64,000 nt of DNA, taken from NCBI GenBank assembly GCA_017621735.1, contig JAGASM010000036.1, forward strand, positions 42,002 through 106,001, read 5' to 3'. The notes under the pieces were generated by a model. The model did no database searches and had not been told where the DNA came from. It saw only the letters and a list, made by a program, of their open reading frames with translations. This document shows positions 17,317 to 25,186 of this stretch, in pieces; within the stretch, counting starts at the first letter, position 1; the number at the start of each line of letters is the position of its first letter. The translations under genes were made by a program, and so were the position numbers. The DNA comes from Clostridia bacterium. Its GTDB lineage: Bacteria > Bacillota > Clostridia > Christensenellales > Borkfalkiaceae.

Positions 17317-18237
17317 ATGAATTTTTTGCAAAAGTATAAGTGGTGGAAATACGTACGTCATTTTCTTATCGTCGTCGCGGGCAATGCGATTGCGGCGGCG
17401 GCATCGGCATTTTTTATCGTTCCAAACGGACTTGTAATGGGTGGAACGACGGGGGTTGGTATTTTCGTCGGTCAGTTTTGGAGCGAACAAGCCGTTTCCC
17501 TGATCGTTTTGATTGCAAACGTCGTGTTGTACCTCATCGGCGTTGTAACGCTTGGAAAACAGTTTGCAATTTCAACTTTGATGGGGACGTTTCTCTATCC
17601 CGTTTTTATGGGCGCATTCAGCGCGATTTTAGGAGATCGTCTTTTGACGACGGATACCTTCCTTGCTACCGTTTGCGGCGGTTTGTTTATGGGGATCGGG
17701 ATCGGAATCGTCATTCGCGAAGGCTCCTCTACGGGTGGAACGGATATCCCTCCGTTGATTTTCCACAAATATTTTGGACTCCCCGTTTCCGTCGGGCTTT
17801 GGATTATCGACATTTCCGTCGTCGTCATGCAGGCGTTCGTTATGCCGTTTGAATCCGTTTTGTACGGAATCGTCATCGTCCTTTTATACAGTTTCATCAT
17901 CGATCAAATTTCCGTCATCGGACAGAAGAAAACGCAGGTAAAAATCATCAGCGAAAAATACGAAGAGATCCGCGAGATGATCGTCGAAACGTTGGGCTTG
18001 GGCGTAACCGTATTGTACGGCGAAACGGGATTTTTGAAGGAAAACTGTCATATGATATTGACCGTTGTTTCTAATCGCCGTTTGGTACGTTTGAAAAACG
18101 AGGTGCACCGCATCGATCCTGCGGCATTCCTTACCGTAAGCGTCGTATCGGAAGTGCGCGGAAGAGGGTTCTCCATGGAACGACTCTATTTAAAAAAACC
18201 GACGGAAGAAACAGAAATAAAAACGGAAGAATCATAA
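17317..18237 (+). CDS. YitT family membrane protein
   Basis: A 306-residue protein with five to six membrane helices in residues 12-205 (YitT/DUF161 repeats). They include conserved NGLVMGGTTGVGIFVG and EGSSTGGTDIPPLI segments. A cytosolic C-terminal DUF2179 domain follows, around KIISEKYEEIREMI to VVSEVRGRGFS. The family's role is unsettled; members are widespread in Firmicutes and sometimes linked to transport. It has its own promoter and a strong terminator. Confidence 0.88.
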   Translation: MNFLQKYKWWKYVRHFLIVVAGNAIAAAASAFFIVPNGLVMGGTTGVGIFVGQFWSEQAVSLIVLIANVVLYLIGVVTLGKQFAISTLMGTFLYPVFMGAFSAILGDRLLTTDTFLATVCGGLFMGIGIGIVIREGSSTGGTDIPPLIFHKYFGLPVSVGLWIIDISVVVMQAFVMPFESVLYGIVIVLLYSFIIDQISVIGQKKTQVKIISEKYEEIREMIVETLGLGVTVLYGETGFLKENCHMILTVVSNRRLVRLKNEVHRIDPAAFLTVSVVSEVRGRGFSMERLYLKKPTEETEIKTEES

Positions 18238-18273
18238 AAGCCCCGCGCCCATGTTTGGGCGCGGGGCTTTTAT
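18236..18273. terminator. Bidirectional terminator
   Basis: A 16-bp perfect stem (18236-18251 with 18256-18271), TGTT loop, A and T flanks. It serves the yitT-like gene; the convergent lipoprotein gene ends 58 bp away. Confidence 0.88.
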
Positions 18274-18330
18274 TTAGATATTTTTGTCGATCGTCGAAAA
18301 AGGACGAGGCGCGTAAAAACGCAATCAAAG

Positions 18331-19200
18331 TTACGAGAGTTTGCGGAAAAATTGTGCGCGGGCGACGGGAAGCGCGATTGCCTCGCCGCACGGGGTATCG
18401 TCGTACGATTGCACGTCGTCGAACGCGGTGATAAGCGTAATCAAAGAGGACGTCCAAACGGGATCCGATTGGTTGTGGCGGAGGGATTCCGTTTGGATTT
18501 CCGTATGTTCAGTTTCCACGCAAAGGGCGGGGAGAGAACGTGTTTCGTAAACGTCTTCTCCTTCGTAAAGGGTAAGAGAAACGGAGCCTTGCGTATAAGC
18601 GGTGAGGAAGGGAACGGTATCTTCGCTCATCAAATCTTCATAACGGAGCAATTCTTCCCACTGCGTCCATGCGGTTGCGGTAACGTGCCACTCGGCAACG
18701 ACGTTTTCTTTTTTGGTTTGCGCAATCGTTTGCACGTAAAAGGGGGTTTCGACGTATGCGCCGTCAAATAAAAGGGAGAGTTCGGAGGTTTCTTGGTTTG
18801 TGAGCGTGTATTCAACGGTATAGAAGGTGTAGTAGGCGCTGTCCACATTTGCGCCCTCCGTTTTGGTGCGAAGAAAGAACGTGAGATCGTTTTTGCGCAA
18901 CTGTGCGCGACAAAAAACGGAATTCGGATTTTCTTTCAGTTCCGCAACGTCATATCCTTTCTTTTGCAAAAAGGCATACGGATAGGCGAGATACTCGCTG
19001 CTTTCCTTATTTGTAAGGTAAGAATGAATGAGGGAATCGACCGATTCGCTTTCCAAAACCGCGCGCAGGGTATCGCTGTAAAGCGGATTGCCGCGCAAAG
19101 GCGCGTTGTCCGTTTTGAGCGTTTCCGCGCAAGCGGTGCAACAAAAGAGCGTGCCGATGGCAAGCATGGATATTGCGGTTGTCGCGCGAAATCGTTTCAT
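18331..19200 (-). CDS. Putative lipoprotein of unknown function
   Basis: A 289-residue protein starting MKRFRATTAISM. It has a signal sequence and a lipobox FCCTAC, so it is probably a membrane-anchored outer-face lipoprotein. The rest is Glu/Thr/Tyr-rich with no helix or known motif. I do not recognise it. The ATG complement at 19198-19200 is chosen because GGAGGG lies just upstream and the signal peptide then starts cleanly. It is divergent from the small gene at 19354. Confidence 0.7.
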   Translation of the reverse strand: MKRFRATTAISMLAIGTLFCCTACAETLKTDNAPLRGNPLYSDTLRAVLESESVDSLIHSYLTNKESSEYLAYPYAFLQKKGYDVAELKENPNSVFCRAQLRKNDLTFFLRTKTEGANVDSAYYTFYTVEYTLTNQETSELSLLFDGAYVETPFYVQTIAQTKKENVVAEWHVTATAWTQWEELLRYEDLMSEDTVPFLTAYTQGSVSLTLYEGEDVYETRSLPALCVETEHTEIQTESLRHNQSDPVWTSSLITLITAFDDVQSYDDTPCGEAIALPVARAQFFRKLS

Positions 19201-19220
19201 AAGTTCCCTCCGTCCGTAAC

Positions 19221-19249
19221 AGTATACCACGTTCGCAAAAAAAAATCAA
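19221..19249 (-). promoter_or_regulatory. Sigma-A promoter of lipoprotein gene
   Basis: On the minus strand TTGATT (19244-19249), 17 bp, TATACT (19221-19226) with TG upstream. The spacer has a run of T. Confidence 0.75.
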
Positions 19250-19308
19250 GCGTGAGGACGCAAACGTATGCAAAAGCGAACAGTTCACGGGGGAAGAAAT
19301 TTTTTTGC

Positions 19309-19337
19309 TTGACCTTTATTTCAAAGGTTGCTATGAT
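19309..19337 (+). promoter_or_regulatory. Sigma-A promoter of 54-residue small gene
   Basis: TTGACC (19309-19314), 17 bp, TATGAT (19332-19337), ending 16 bp before the ATG at 19354. Confidence 0.7.
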
Positions 19338-19353
19338 GAAGTTAAGGTGATTT

Positions 19354-19518
19354 ATGAAGACGTATTTGATTAAATATTATACGACCGAGTCGGCATACCG
19401 AATGGGACTTTCGTCTTATCAAGAACGTGTAACGGGAGAGCGAACGTTTGTCTACAAATGGGCGCAAAACAAATTGAGTCATTCGCAGTTTTCTTATTTT
19501 GAAATCGTAGAGTGCTAG
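19354..19518 (+). CDS. Small protein of 54 residues, unknown
   Basis: A short reading frame beginning MKTYLIKYYTTESAY and ending SYFEIVEC. It is preceded by AAGGTGA at proper spacing and by a good sigma-A promoter. The composition is that of a folded soluble protein (many Tyr, Lys, Glu and Phe), unlike the repeat DNA downstream. There is no signal peptide or helix. The family is not recognised. Having its own promoter, ribosome-binding site and natural codon use makes it a likely real gene despite its size. Confidence 0.6.
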   Translation: MKTYLIKYYTTESAYRMGLSSYQERVTGERTFVYKWAQNKLSHSQFSYFEIVEC

Positions 19519-19551
19519 GCGCGCGGGGTGCATGCCGTAGAGTGATGGCGG

Positions 19552-19850
19552 GAGCATGGCTTTCGGTGCGGGCTTTTTACGGGGCGCTTTGAAAAGGAGT
19601 GTTGTCTTTGTTTTGCGTTTTCGGCATGACTTTCGGTCGCGTTCGGGTTTCCGTTTTGAAATTACGCGGCGCGGGACAGATTGGGCAAATCCTGCATGCC
19701 GTAGTGTGATGGCGGAACGGTTGTTCGTGGTGGGCTTTGTGCGGGGAGCTTTGAAAAGGAACGTTGTCTTTGTTTTGCGTTTTCGGCATGATTTTCGGTC
19801 GCGTTCGGTTTCCGTTTTGAAATTACGCGGCGCGGGACGGATCGGGCAAC
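19552..19850. repeat. 162-bp imperfect direct duplication
   Basis: The block containing GCTTTGAAAAGGARYGTTGT, TTTTGCGTTTTCGGCATG and GAAATTACGCGGCGCGGGAC occurs twice, 162 bp apart (GAAAAGGA at 19591 and 19753). No coding sense is seen. Confidence 0.85.
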
Positions 19851-20066
19851 CGCGCGCGCGGTTTTCTGTTTAGAACGGTAGAGCGGAGCGTGCGGTTTTT
19901 TGTTTAGAACGGTAGAGCGCAGCGTGCGGTTTTCTGTTTAGAACGGTAGAACGCAGCGCGCGGTTTTTTATTTAGAACGGTAGAGCGTAGTGTGCGGTTT
20001 TCTGTTTAGAACGGTAGAGCGGAGCGTGCGGTTTTTTGTTTAGAACGGTAGAGCGCAGCGTGCGGC
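19851..20066. repeat. 34-bp minisatellite, six units
   Basis: TAGAACGGTAGARCG starts at 19871, 19905, 19939, 19973, 20007 and 20041, exactly every 34 bp. Each is followed by CRGYGYGCGGTTTTYTRTT. Units differ at only a few sites. There are no unique spacers, so it is not a CRISPR array. It ends just before the nrdR promoter. The whole gap 19519-20155 holds this array, the 162-bp duplication and the nrdR control region. Confidence 0.95.
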
Positions 20067-20070
20067 AGCA

Positions 20071-20125
20071 TTGTAAAAAAACTCTTTACAACGCGGCGCA
20101 ATTATGATATAATAAATTATATCAT
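20071..20125 (+). promoter_or_regulatory. nrdR promoter embedded in two inverted repeats
   Basis: TTTACA (20085-20090), 17 bp, TATAAT (20108-20113). The -35 is the right arm of TTGTAAA-7 nt-TTTACAA (20071-20091). The -10 is the left arm of ATGATATAAT-AA-ATTATATCAT (20104-20125), a perfect 10-bp inverted repeat. A repressor bound to either would block RNA polymerase. Neither matches the known NrdR box well. Confidence 0.65.
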
Positions 20126-20155
20126 TCCGCGACGAGGGCGGACGGGAGGCTTAAA

Positions 20156-20623
20156 ATGCGCTGTATGTATTGTAATTGCACGGAAAGCAAAGTAATCGAT
20201 TCGCGTTCCGCGGACGATGAGAGAACGATTCGCCGCCGCAGAGAGTGTATCGGTTGCGGACGAAGATTTACCACTTACGAAACGATAGAAATGTCGCCGA
20301 TTCTCGTTGTAAAGTCGGACGGTACCCGTCAGGCGTACGATAGCGGGAAGGTGAAGCGCGGAATCATCAAGGCGGCGGAAAAACGTCCGATCCCCATTGA
20401 ACAAATCGACGCGCTCGTAGAAGATATTACCAAAAAGATATACAATTCTATGGAGCAAGAAATTTCTTCCAAGCGCATAGGGGAAATGGTCATGGACGGA
20501 TTAAAACATCTTGACGAAGTCGCATACGTACGGTATGCGTCCGTTTACCGTTCGTTTACGGATATTTCTTCTTTTATGATGGAATTGCAGCGAATGATGG
20601 AACGGAAGGATAAACAGGAGTAA
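20156..20623 (+). CDS. nrdR: Transcriptional repressor NrdR
   Basis: A 155-residue repressor of ribonucleotide reductase genes. It has an N-terminal zinc ribbon (CMYC...CIGC with RRRRECIGCGRRFTTYE) and an ATP-cone domain (VVKSDGTRQAYDSGKVKRG) that senses ATP/dATP. The length is typical. GGGAGG precedes the ATG. It sits 4 bp before ispG. No ribonucleotide reductase gene is in this window, so its targets are elsewhere. Confidence 0.96.
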   Translation: MRCMYCNCTESKVIDSRSADDERTIRRRRECIGCGRRFTTYETIEMSPILVVKSDGTRQAYDSGKVKRGIIKAAEKRPIPIEQIDALVEDITKKIYNSMEQEISSKRIGEMVMDGLKHLDEVAYVRYASVYRSFTDISSFMMELQRMMERKDKQE

Positions 20624-20627
20624 GCAA

Positions 20628-21674
20628 ATGTCAAACAAGACCGTTTGCGTAAAAGACGTGCTCTTGGGCGGCGGAAAAATTGCCGTTCAAAGCATGACGA
20701 CGAAAAAAACGAGCGGCGTGGAGCAAAGCGTCGCTCAAATTTTACGCCTGCAAGAGGCGGGGTGCGATATCGTCCGCGTTGCCATTTTGGACGAGGACGA
20801 CGCGCGCGCGTTAAAGGCGGTCAAGGAGCGCGTATCCGTGCCCATTGTTGCGGATATTCATTTTTCGCCCCGTCTTGCGATTCTGGCAATCGAGAACGGA
20901 GCGGACAAGGTACGCATCAACCCCGGGAACATCGGCGGGGAGAGGGAAATTGCGTCCGTCGCACAGTGCATTCGTGCGCATCGGATTCCCGTTCGCGTCG
21001 GCGCGAATACGGGGAGCATCGAAAAGCATTTTTTGCAGCAATACGGAAAGAGCGCGGAGGCACTCGTAGAGAGTGCGCTTTCCAACGTTTCTTTGCTTGA
21101 AAAGCACGGCGTGGAAGAAATCGTCCTTTCCGTCAAAGCGTCGTCCGTCCCGTTGACGGTAAGCGCATTCCGATTGCTTTCTTCCCGATGCGGGTATCCG
21201 CTGCATCTCGGGGTAACGGAGGCGGGAACGGAGCGCATGGGCGTAATCAAGAGCGCGGTGGGAATCGGCGCGCTTTTATTAGACGGAATCGGCGACACCA
21301 TTCGCGTTTCTTTGACGTCCGATCCCGTCAAAGAGGTATATGCCGCGCACGATTTGTTGCGTGCTTGCGGGATTGAGAAGGATTACGTCGAGGTCGTTTC
21401 CTGTCCGACTTGCGGGCGGTGTCAGTACGATTCGATGGGGCTTGCGGAGCGCGTCAATCAGCGCGTTTACGGCATCAAGAAAAAGTTAAAGGTCGCCGTC
21501 ATGGGGTGCGTGGTAAACGGGCCGGGCGAGGCAAAAGACTGCGATTTGGGAATTGCGGGCGGAAAAGAGTACTGCCTGATTATGGAGCGCGGAAAAGAAC
21601 ACGCAAAGGTAAAGACGGAAGAGGCGGAAAGGGAGTTTTTCCGCCGTTTAGAACAACTGTTGGACGAACGGTAA
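20628..21674 (+). CDS. ispG: 4-hydroxy-3-methylbut-2-enyl-diphosphate synthase
   Basis: A 348-residue [4Fe-4S] enzyme of the MEP isoprenoid pathway (GcpE). The N-terminal TIM-barrel part has VQSMTTKKT, VADIHF and KVRINPGNIG. The C-terminal cluster-binding part has SCPTCGRCQYD and MGCVVNGPGEAKDCDLGIAGG with the expected Cys residues. The bacterial short form is normal at this length. ispG next to the polC locus is a familiar Firmicutes arrangement. Confidence 0.96.
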   Translation: MSNKTVCVKDVLLGGGKIAVQSMTTKKTSGVEQSVAQILRLQEAGCDIVRVAILDEDDARALKAVKERVSVPIVADIHFSPRLAILAIENGADKVRINPGNIGGEREIASVAQCIRAHRIPVRVGANTGSIEKHFLQQYGKSAEALVESALSNVSLLEKHGVEEIVLSVKASSVPLTVSAFRLLSSRCGYPLHLGVTEAGTERMGVIKSAVGIGALLLDGIGDTIRVSLTSDPVKEVYAAHDLLRACGIEKDYVEVVSCPTCGRCQYDSMGLAERVNQRVYGIKKKLKVAVMGCVVNGPGEAKDCDLGIAGGKEYCLIMERGKEHAKVKTEEAEREFFRRLEQLLDER

Positions 21675-21686
21675 AAAGGACGAAAG

Positions 21687-23195
21687 ATGAGAAGTAGCGA
21701 ATATTTAAGCGAAATAAGAAGTGCGAGCGGGCTTTGTCGCGCCGTTTTGACGGGGATTACCGTAAAGGGGAAAAATGCAATTTTCCATCTTGCGACGGAC
21801 GTTCGCTATTCTCCCGAGGACGAGGCGCATGCACTTGCGGTAACGGAAAAGTACGTTCCGCAAGGGCTTTCCGCGCGGGTGGAAATTGTAAAATCCGTCC
21901 CCGACGAGGAGGCTGTGCGCAAAAAAATTGCAGACGTATTGCGAATTCGATTCCCCGGCGTGGCTGCGTTTATCGTGATGGAGGACATTGAGGTCGTCCG
22001 TACGGAAACGGGGGGACGGTTCTTTTTGAACGTCGGAAATACGGAAGGAAGACAATTTCAGTCGGGGAATATCCTCGACGTTTTGAGCGCGGAACTTGCG
22101 CGCAGTTTTTGCGGGGCTTGGTTTGGAAGCGTTCGCTCCGTGCAAAAGAAAGAACAGGAAATTGAACGGGAAGAACTTCCGCCGCCTGAAATCGAGTATG
22201 CGGCGCGGAGTTTTGCCGTAACGGAGTACGTCGCAATCGACGGCGGAAAGCCGACGAACGCAACGTATATCGCCGACTTAAACGGCGAGGCGAAAGAAGT
22301 TTCCGTTTGCGGAAAGGTTACGTTCGTGCAAGAACGGGTTACGAGCAAGGGAAAACCCTTTTTCTCCTTTACCATAACGGACGGCAGCGGGAGCATGCGG
22401 CTTTCTTATTTTAGCAAAAAGGCAACGCTTGAAAAGGTGCGCACCGTCAAGCAGGAAGATTGGATCGTCTTTACGGGCGACAATGAAATTTTTAACGGAA
22501 ACCTCTCTTTCCGCGCAAAGACGGTGGATTTCGGTATGCCTCCCAAGGGATTTGTTCCCGAAGCGCGCCCTTCGCGGCCTGCGCCTGCAAGATATAAAAC
22601 GGTATTCCCCGAGGAAATCCACGACGTCCGCCAAACGGCGTTGTTTGGGGAAATCCCCTTGCCTGCGTCTTTTAAGAGCGAGGAATTCGTCGTATTCGAC
22701 TTGGAAACGACGGGATTAAACAATACCCCTGCAATGGGTGCAATGGATCGAATTATTGAAATCGGCGCGGTGCGGGTAAAAAACGGGGAAATTTGCGAAA
22801 AGTTTTCCACGTTTGTTTCCTGTCCCGTTCGTTTGAGCAAAGAGATTATCGAACTCACGGGAATCGACGATTCGATGCTCGTCGGTGCGCCTCCGATTGA
22901 GGACGCAATTGCCGATTTTTTTAAGTTTTGCGACGGGTGCATGCTTGTCGGGCACAACGTGCAGTTCGACTATAAGTTTGTACGCTACTACGGAGAACAG
23001 GTCGGATATATGTTCGATCACCGTCAGTGGGATACCATTTCGCTTGCCCAAGAAAATTTGCGCCTTTCCAACTATAAATTAAACACGGTTGCCGATCATT
23101 TTGGGTTTGCGTTTAACCACCATAGGGCGTTTGACGACGCATTCGTAACCGCGAAAATTTTTATTGAACTTGTCAAACTGCGCGGTCGTTTTTAA
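21687..23195 (+). CDS. PolC derivative: N-terminal, OB and exonuclease domains only
   Basis: A 502-residue protein at the locus where Firmicutes carry polC (between ispG and rimP). Residues 1-190 resemble the PolC N-terminal region. Residues about 200-275 are an OB fold (VSVCGKVTFVQE..., FSFTITDGSGSMRL). Residues 330-500 are a DEDDh 3'-5' exonuclease with intact motifs: DLET (D338), HNVQFD (D428) and HRAFDDA (H479, D484). PolC normally continues with PHP and polymerase domains, about 1,400 residues in all. Here the protein stops right after the exonuclease, and no PHP half precedes it either. Downstream frames contain only repeats, so this is not a simple frameshift. It could act as a stand-alone proofreading or repair exonuclease. 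The replicative polymerase must be encoded elsewhere. Confidence 0.85.
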   Translation: MRSSEYLSEIRSASGLCRAVLTGITVKGKNAIFHLATDVRYSPEDEAHALAVTEKYVPQGLSARVEIVKSVPDEEAVRKKIADVLRIRFPGVAAFIVMEDIEVVRTETGGRFFLNVGNTEGRQFQSGNILDVLSAELARSFCGAWFGSVRSVQKKEQEIEREELPPPEIEYAARSFAVTEYVAIDGGKPTNATYIADLNGEAKEVSVCGKVTFVQERVTSKGKPFFSFTITDGSGSMRLSYFSKKATLEKVRTVKQEDWIVFTGDNEIFNGNLSFRAKTVDFGMPPKGFVPEARPSRPAPARYKTVFPEEIHDVRQTALFGEIPLPASFKSEEFVVFDLETTGLNNTPAMGAMDRIIEIGAVRVKNGEICEKFSTFVSCPVRLSKEIIELTGIDDSMLVGAPPIEDAIADFFKFCDGCMLVGHNVQFDYKFVRYYGEQVGYMFDHRQWDTISLAQENLRLSNYKLNTVADHFGFAFNHHRAFDDAFVTAKIFIELVKLRGRF

Positions 23196-23234
23196 CAAAA
23201 AAGGCGGGGAAGAAAAGCAATCCTTTCGGTGCGG

Positions 23235-23460
23235 ATTTGAGCGGTGGGGGTTAATTTCACCCGTCGCCCGCAAGGTCAGTTTTACGCGCAAAGGCGAAAA
23301 ACGCTATGTTAATTCGAGCGGTGGGGGTTGTTTTTTTCCGTCGCCCGCAAGGTCGGTTTTACGCGTAAAGGCGAAAAACGTTGATCGGTGGGGGTTGTTT
23401 TTTCCGTCGCCTATTCGGTTGGGTTTTACAACAGGGGAGGCTTGCGGTGGAAAAAAACGG
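23235..23460. repeat. Three-copy 67-77 bp tandem repeat
   Basis: GCGGTGGGGGTT, TCGCCCGCAAGGTCRGTTTT and ACGCGYAAAGGCGAAAAACG recur, with the CGGTGG anchor at 23242, 23319 and 23386. It fills most of the 23196-23583 gap between the PolC derivative and rimP. The rest of the gap holds the rimP promoter and leader hairpin. Confidence 0.85.
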
Positions 23461-23481
23461 AAGAAAACCGTTTGAAATGCT

Positions 23482-23510
23482 TGCCAAACGTTTTTTCGTA
23501 TGTTATAATA
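23482..23510 (+). promoter_or_regulatory. Sigma-A promoter of rimP-ribF operon
   Basis: TTGCCA (23482-23487), 17 bp, TATAAT (23505-23510) with TG upstream. The translation operon thus has its own start, separate from ispG and the PolC derivative. Confidence 0.78.
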
Positions 23511-23536
23511 AGGATACTTAATCGATATTTTTGAGA

Positions 23537-23560
23537 TTGAGAGTGGTTCGCCACTCTCAA
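23537..23560 (+). promoter_or_regulatory. Leader hairpin with TTCG loop before rimP
   Basis: A perfect 10-bp stem TTGAGAGTGG/CCACTCTCAA closes a TTCG tetraloop, 23 nt before the rimP ATG. No T run follows that would make it a clear terminator. Confidence 0.6.
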
Positions 23561-23583
23561 ATTTCTTTATCAGGGGGATTTTT

Positions 23584-24042
23584 ATGAAAGTAAAGCCCAT
23601 GGAAGAAGTTATTTCTTTTCTTGCGCCGATTGCGGAAAAGGTTGGCGTAGAGATCGTCGATGCGGAATGGAACATGCGTGAAAAATCGCTTACGATTTAC
23701 ATTGACCGTCCCAGCGGAATTGATTTGATTGCGTGCGAAACGTTCCACCGCGCCATCGACGAACCGCTTGACGAACTCGATCCGACGTTTGGAGAGGGAT
23801 ACACGCTCAACTGTTCCAGCCCCGGGCTTGACAGACCGTTCCGTAAACCGCGCGATTTTGAGCGCAATCTCGGAAAGAAGGTAGAAGTAAAGTTGTACGC
23901 GCCCCGCAAGGGAAAGAAGATTTTCGAAGGAACGATGTCTGCTTTTGGCGGGACGACGGTAACCGTTGTAACGGACAAAGGGGAAGAAATCTTCCCGTTG
24001 ACGGAAATTGCAAAAATATGCCTTGCAATCGATTTTGACTGA
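23584..24042 (+). CDS. rimP: Ribosome maturation factor RimP
   Basis: A 152-residue factor for 30S subunit maturation. It has the N-terminal alpha/beta domain (GVEIVDAEWNMREKSLTIYIDRP), the conserved YTLNCSSPGLDRPFRKPRDF and a C-terminal SH3-like domain. GGGGG lies before the ATG. It is the first gene of the rimP-nusA-rnpM-L7Ae-infB-rbfA-nrnA-truB-ribF operon. Confidence 0.94.
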   Translation: MKVKPMEEVISFLAPIAEKVGVEIVDAEWNMREKSLTIYIDRPSGIDLIACETFHRAIDEPLDELDPTFGEGYTLNCSSPGLDRPFRKPRDFERNLGKKVEVKLYAPRKGKKIFEGTMSAFGGTTVTVVTDKGEEIFPLTEIAKICLAIDFD

Positions 24043-24103
24043 GGGCGAAAAACACGGCGATAAGCCGAACGATCACGGAAAAATAACAAGGAGAATACAG
24101 CAC

Positions 24104-25186
24104 ATGGTTAACAAGGATTTCTTTTCGGCACTTGCCGATTTGGAACACGAAAAGGGAATTAGCGGGGAAATTTTTATTGAAGCGCTTTCGAACGCGCTCG
24201 CTTCCGCTTGCAAAAAGCAGTTCATGGGGGAATCGGGAAACGTCGAAGTGCGTTTGAATCCCGAAAAGAACACCCTTCGCTTTTTCTTGCTCCGCACCGT
24301 TGTAGAAGGGGAACCGGAAGAAGGCGAAATTTCGCTTGAAGACGCGGTAGCAAAAAAGAAATCCGCAAAAGTGGGCGACGTTTTGTCGGAAGAATTTATT
24401 CCGAAGGACTTCGGCAGAATTGCGGCGCAAACGGCAAAACAGGTCATTTTGCAAAAACTCCACGAAACGGAGCGGGACAACACCCTTTCCGAATTCTCCG
24501 ACAAAGAAGGGGAACTCATGTCCGGTCTTGTCCGCAAAATCGACTTAAAGAACGTATACGTTGAACTTGGAAAGGGGCAAATCGAAGGATTGATGCTTCC
24601 GCAAGATCAAGTTCCCGGGGAAAAGTACGAACCGGGCGACCGTATCAAAGTTTACGTTAAAAAAGTTAGAAGCGGCGGAAGAAACGCGCAAGTGCTCGTT
24701 TCGCGCACCGCACCCGGTCTTGTTAAGAGATTGTTTGAGGACGAAGTGCCTGAAATCAAGCAAGGCTCCGTCGTCATTAAGTCCATTTCGCGCGAACCGG
24801 GACACAGAACGAAGATGGCGATTTTCGCAGAAGACGCAAAGGTGGACGCGGTCGGCGCTTGCGTCGGCAACAAGGGGGCGCGCGTCAATGCGGTCGTTCA
24901 AGAGTTGGGCGGCGAGAAGATCGATATTATTTTGTGGAGCGAAAATCCCCTTGAATTTATTGCAAAGGCGCTTTCTCCCGCAACCGTACTTTCCGTTACG
25001 CAACTTTCGGAAAAATCGGCGATTGCCGTTGTTCCCGACGATAAACTTTCGCTTGCAATCGGTCGCGACGGTCAAAACGCCCGTCTTGCGGCGCGCTTGA
25101 CGGGGTGGAAGATCGACGTCAAGAGCGAATCGGCGGCGGCAAAACTCAACCTCGGCGCAGAGGCGGAAGAGCCTACGGAGGAATAA
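24104..25186 (+). CDS. nusA: Transcription termination/antitermination factor NusA
   Basis: A 360-residue RNA-polymerase-binding factor. The N-terminal domain begins NKDFFSALADLEHEKGI. It is followed by an S1 domain (GLVRKIDLKNVYVELGKGQIEGLMLPQ) and two KH domains (VGACVGNKGARVNAVVQELGG; LSLAIGRDGQNARLAARLTGWKI, each partly quoted). The short Firmicutes form without extra C-terminal repeats is normal. The start at 24104 is chosen because AAGGAG precedes it and it gives the usual N-terminus. Confidence 0.96.
   Translation: MVNKDFFSALADLEHEKGISGEIFIEALSNALASACKKQFMGESGNVEVRLNPEKNTLRFFLLRTVVEGEPEEGEISLEDAVAKKKSAKVGDVLSEEFIPKDFGRIAAQTAKQVILQKLHETERDNTLSEFSDKEGELMSGLVRKIDLKNVYVELGKGQIEGLMLPQDQVPGEKYEPGDRIKVYVKKVRSGGRNAQVLVSRTAPGLVKRLFEDEVPEIKQGSVVIKSISREPGHRTKMAIFAEDAKVDAVGACVGNKGARVNAVVQELGGEKIDIILWSENPLEFIAKALSPATVLSVTQLSEKSAIAVVPDDKLSLAIGRDGQNARLAARLTGWKIDVKSESAAAKLNLGAEAEEPTEE

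Noticed and set aside
19851..20066. CRISPR array
   Set aside because: The 34-bp units are contiguous, with no unique spacers and no cas genes nearby. It is a plain tandem repeat.
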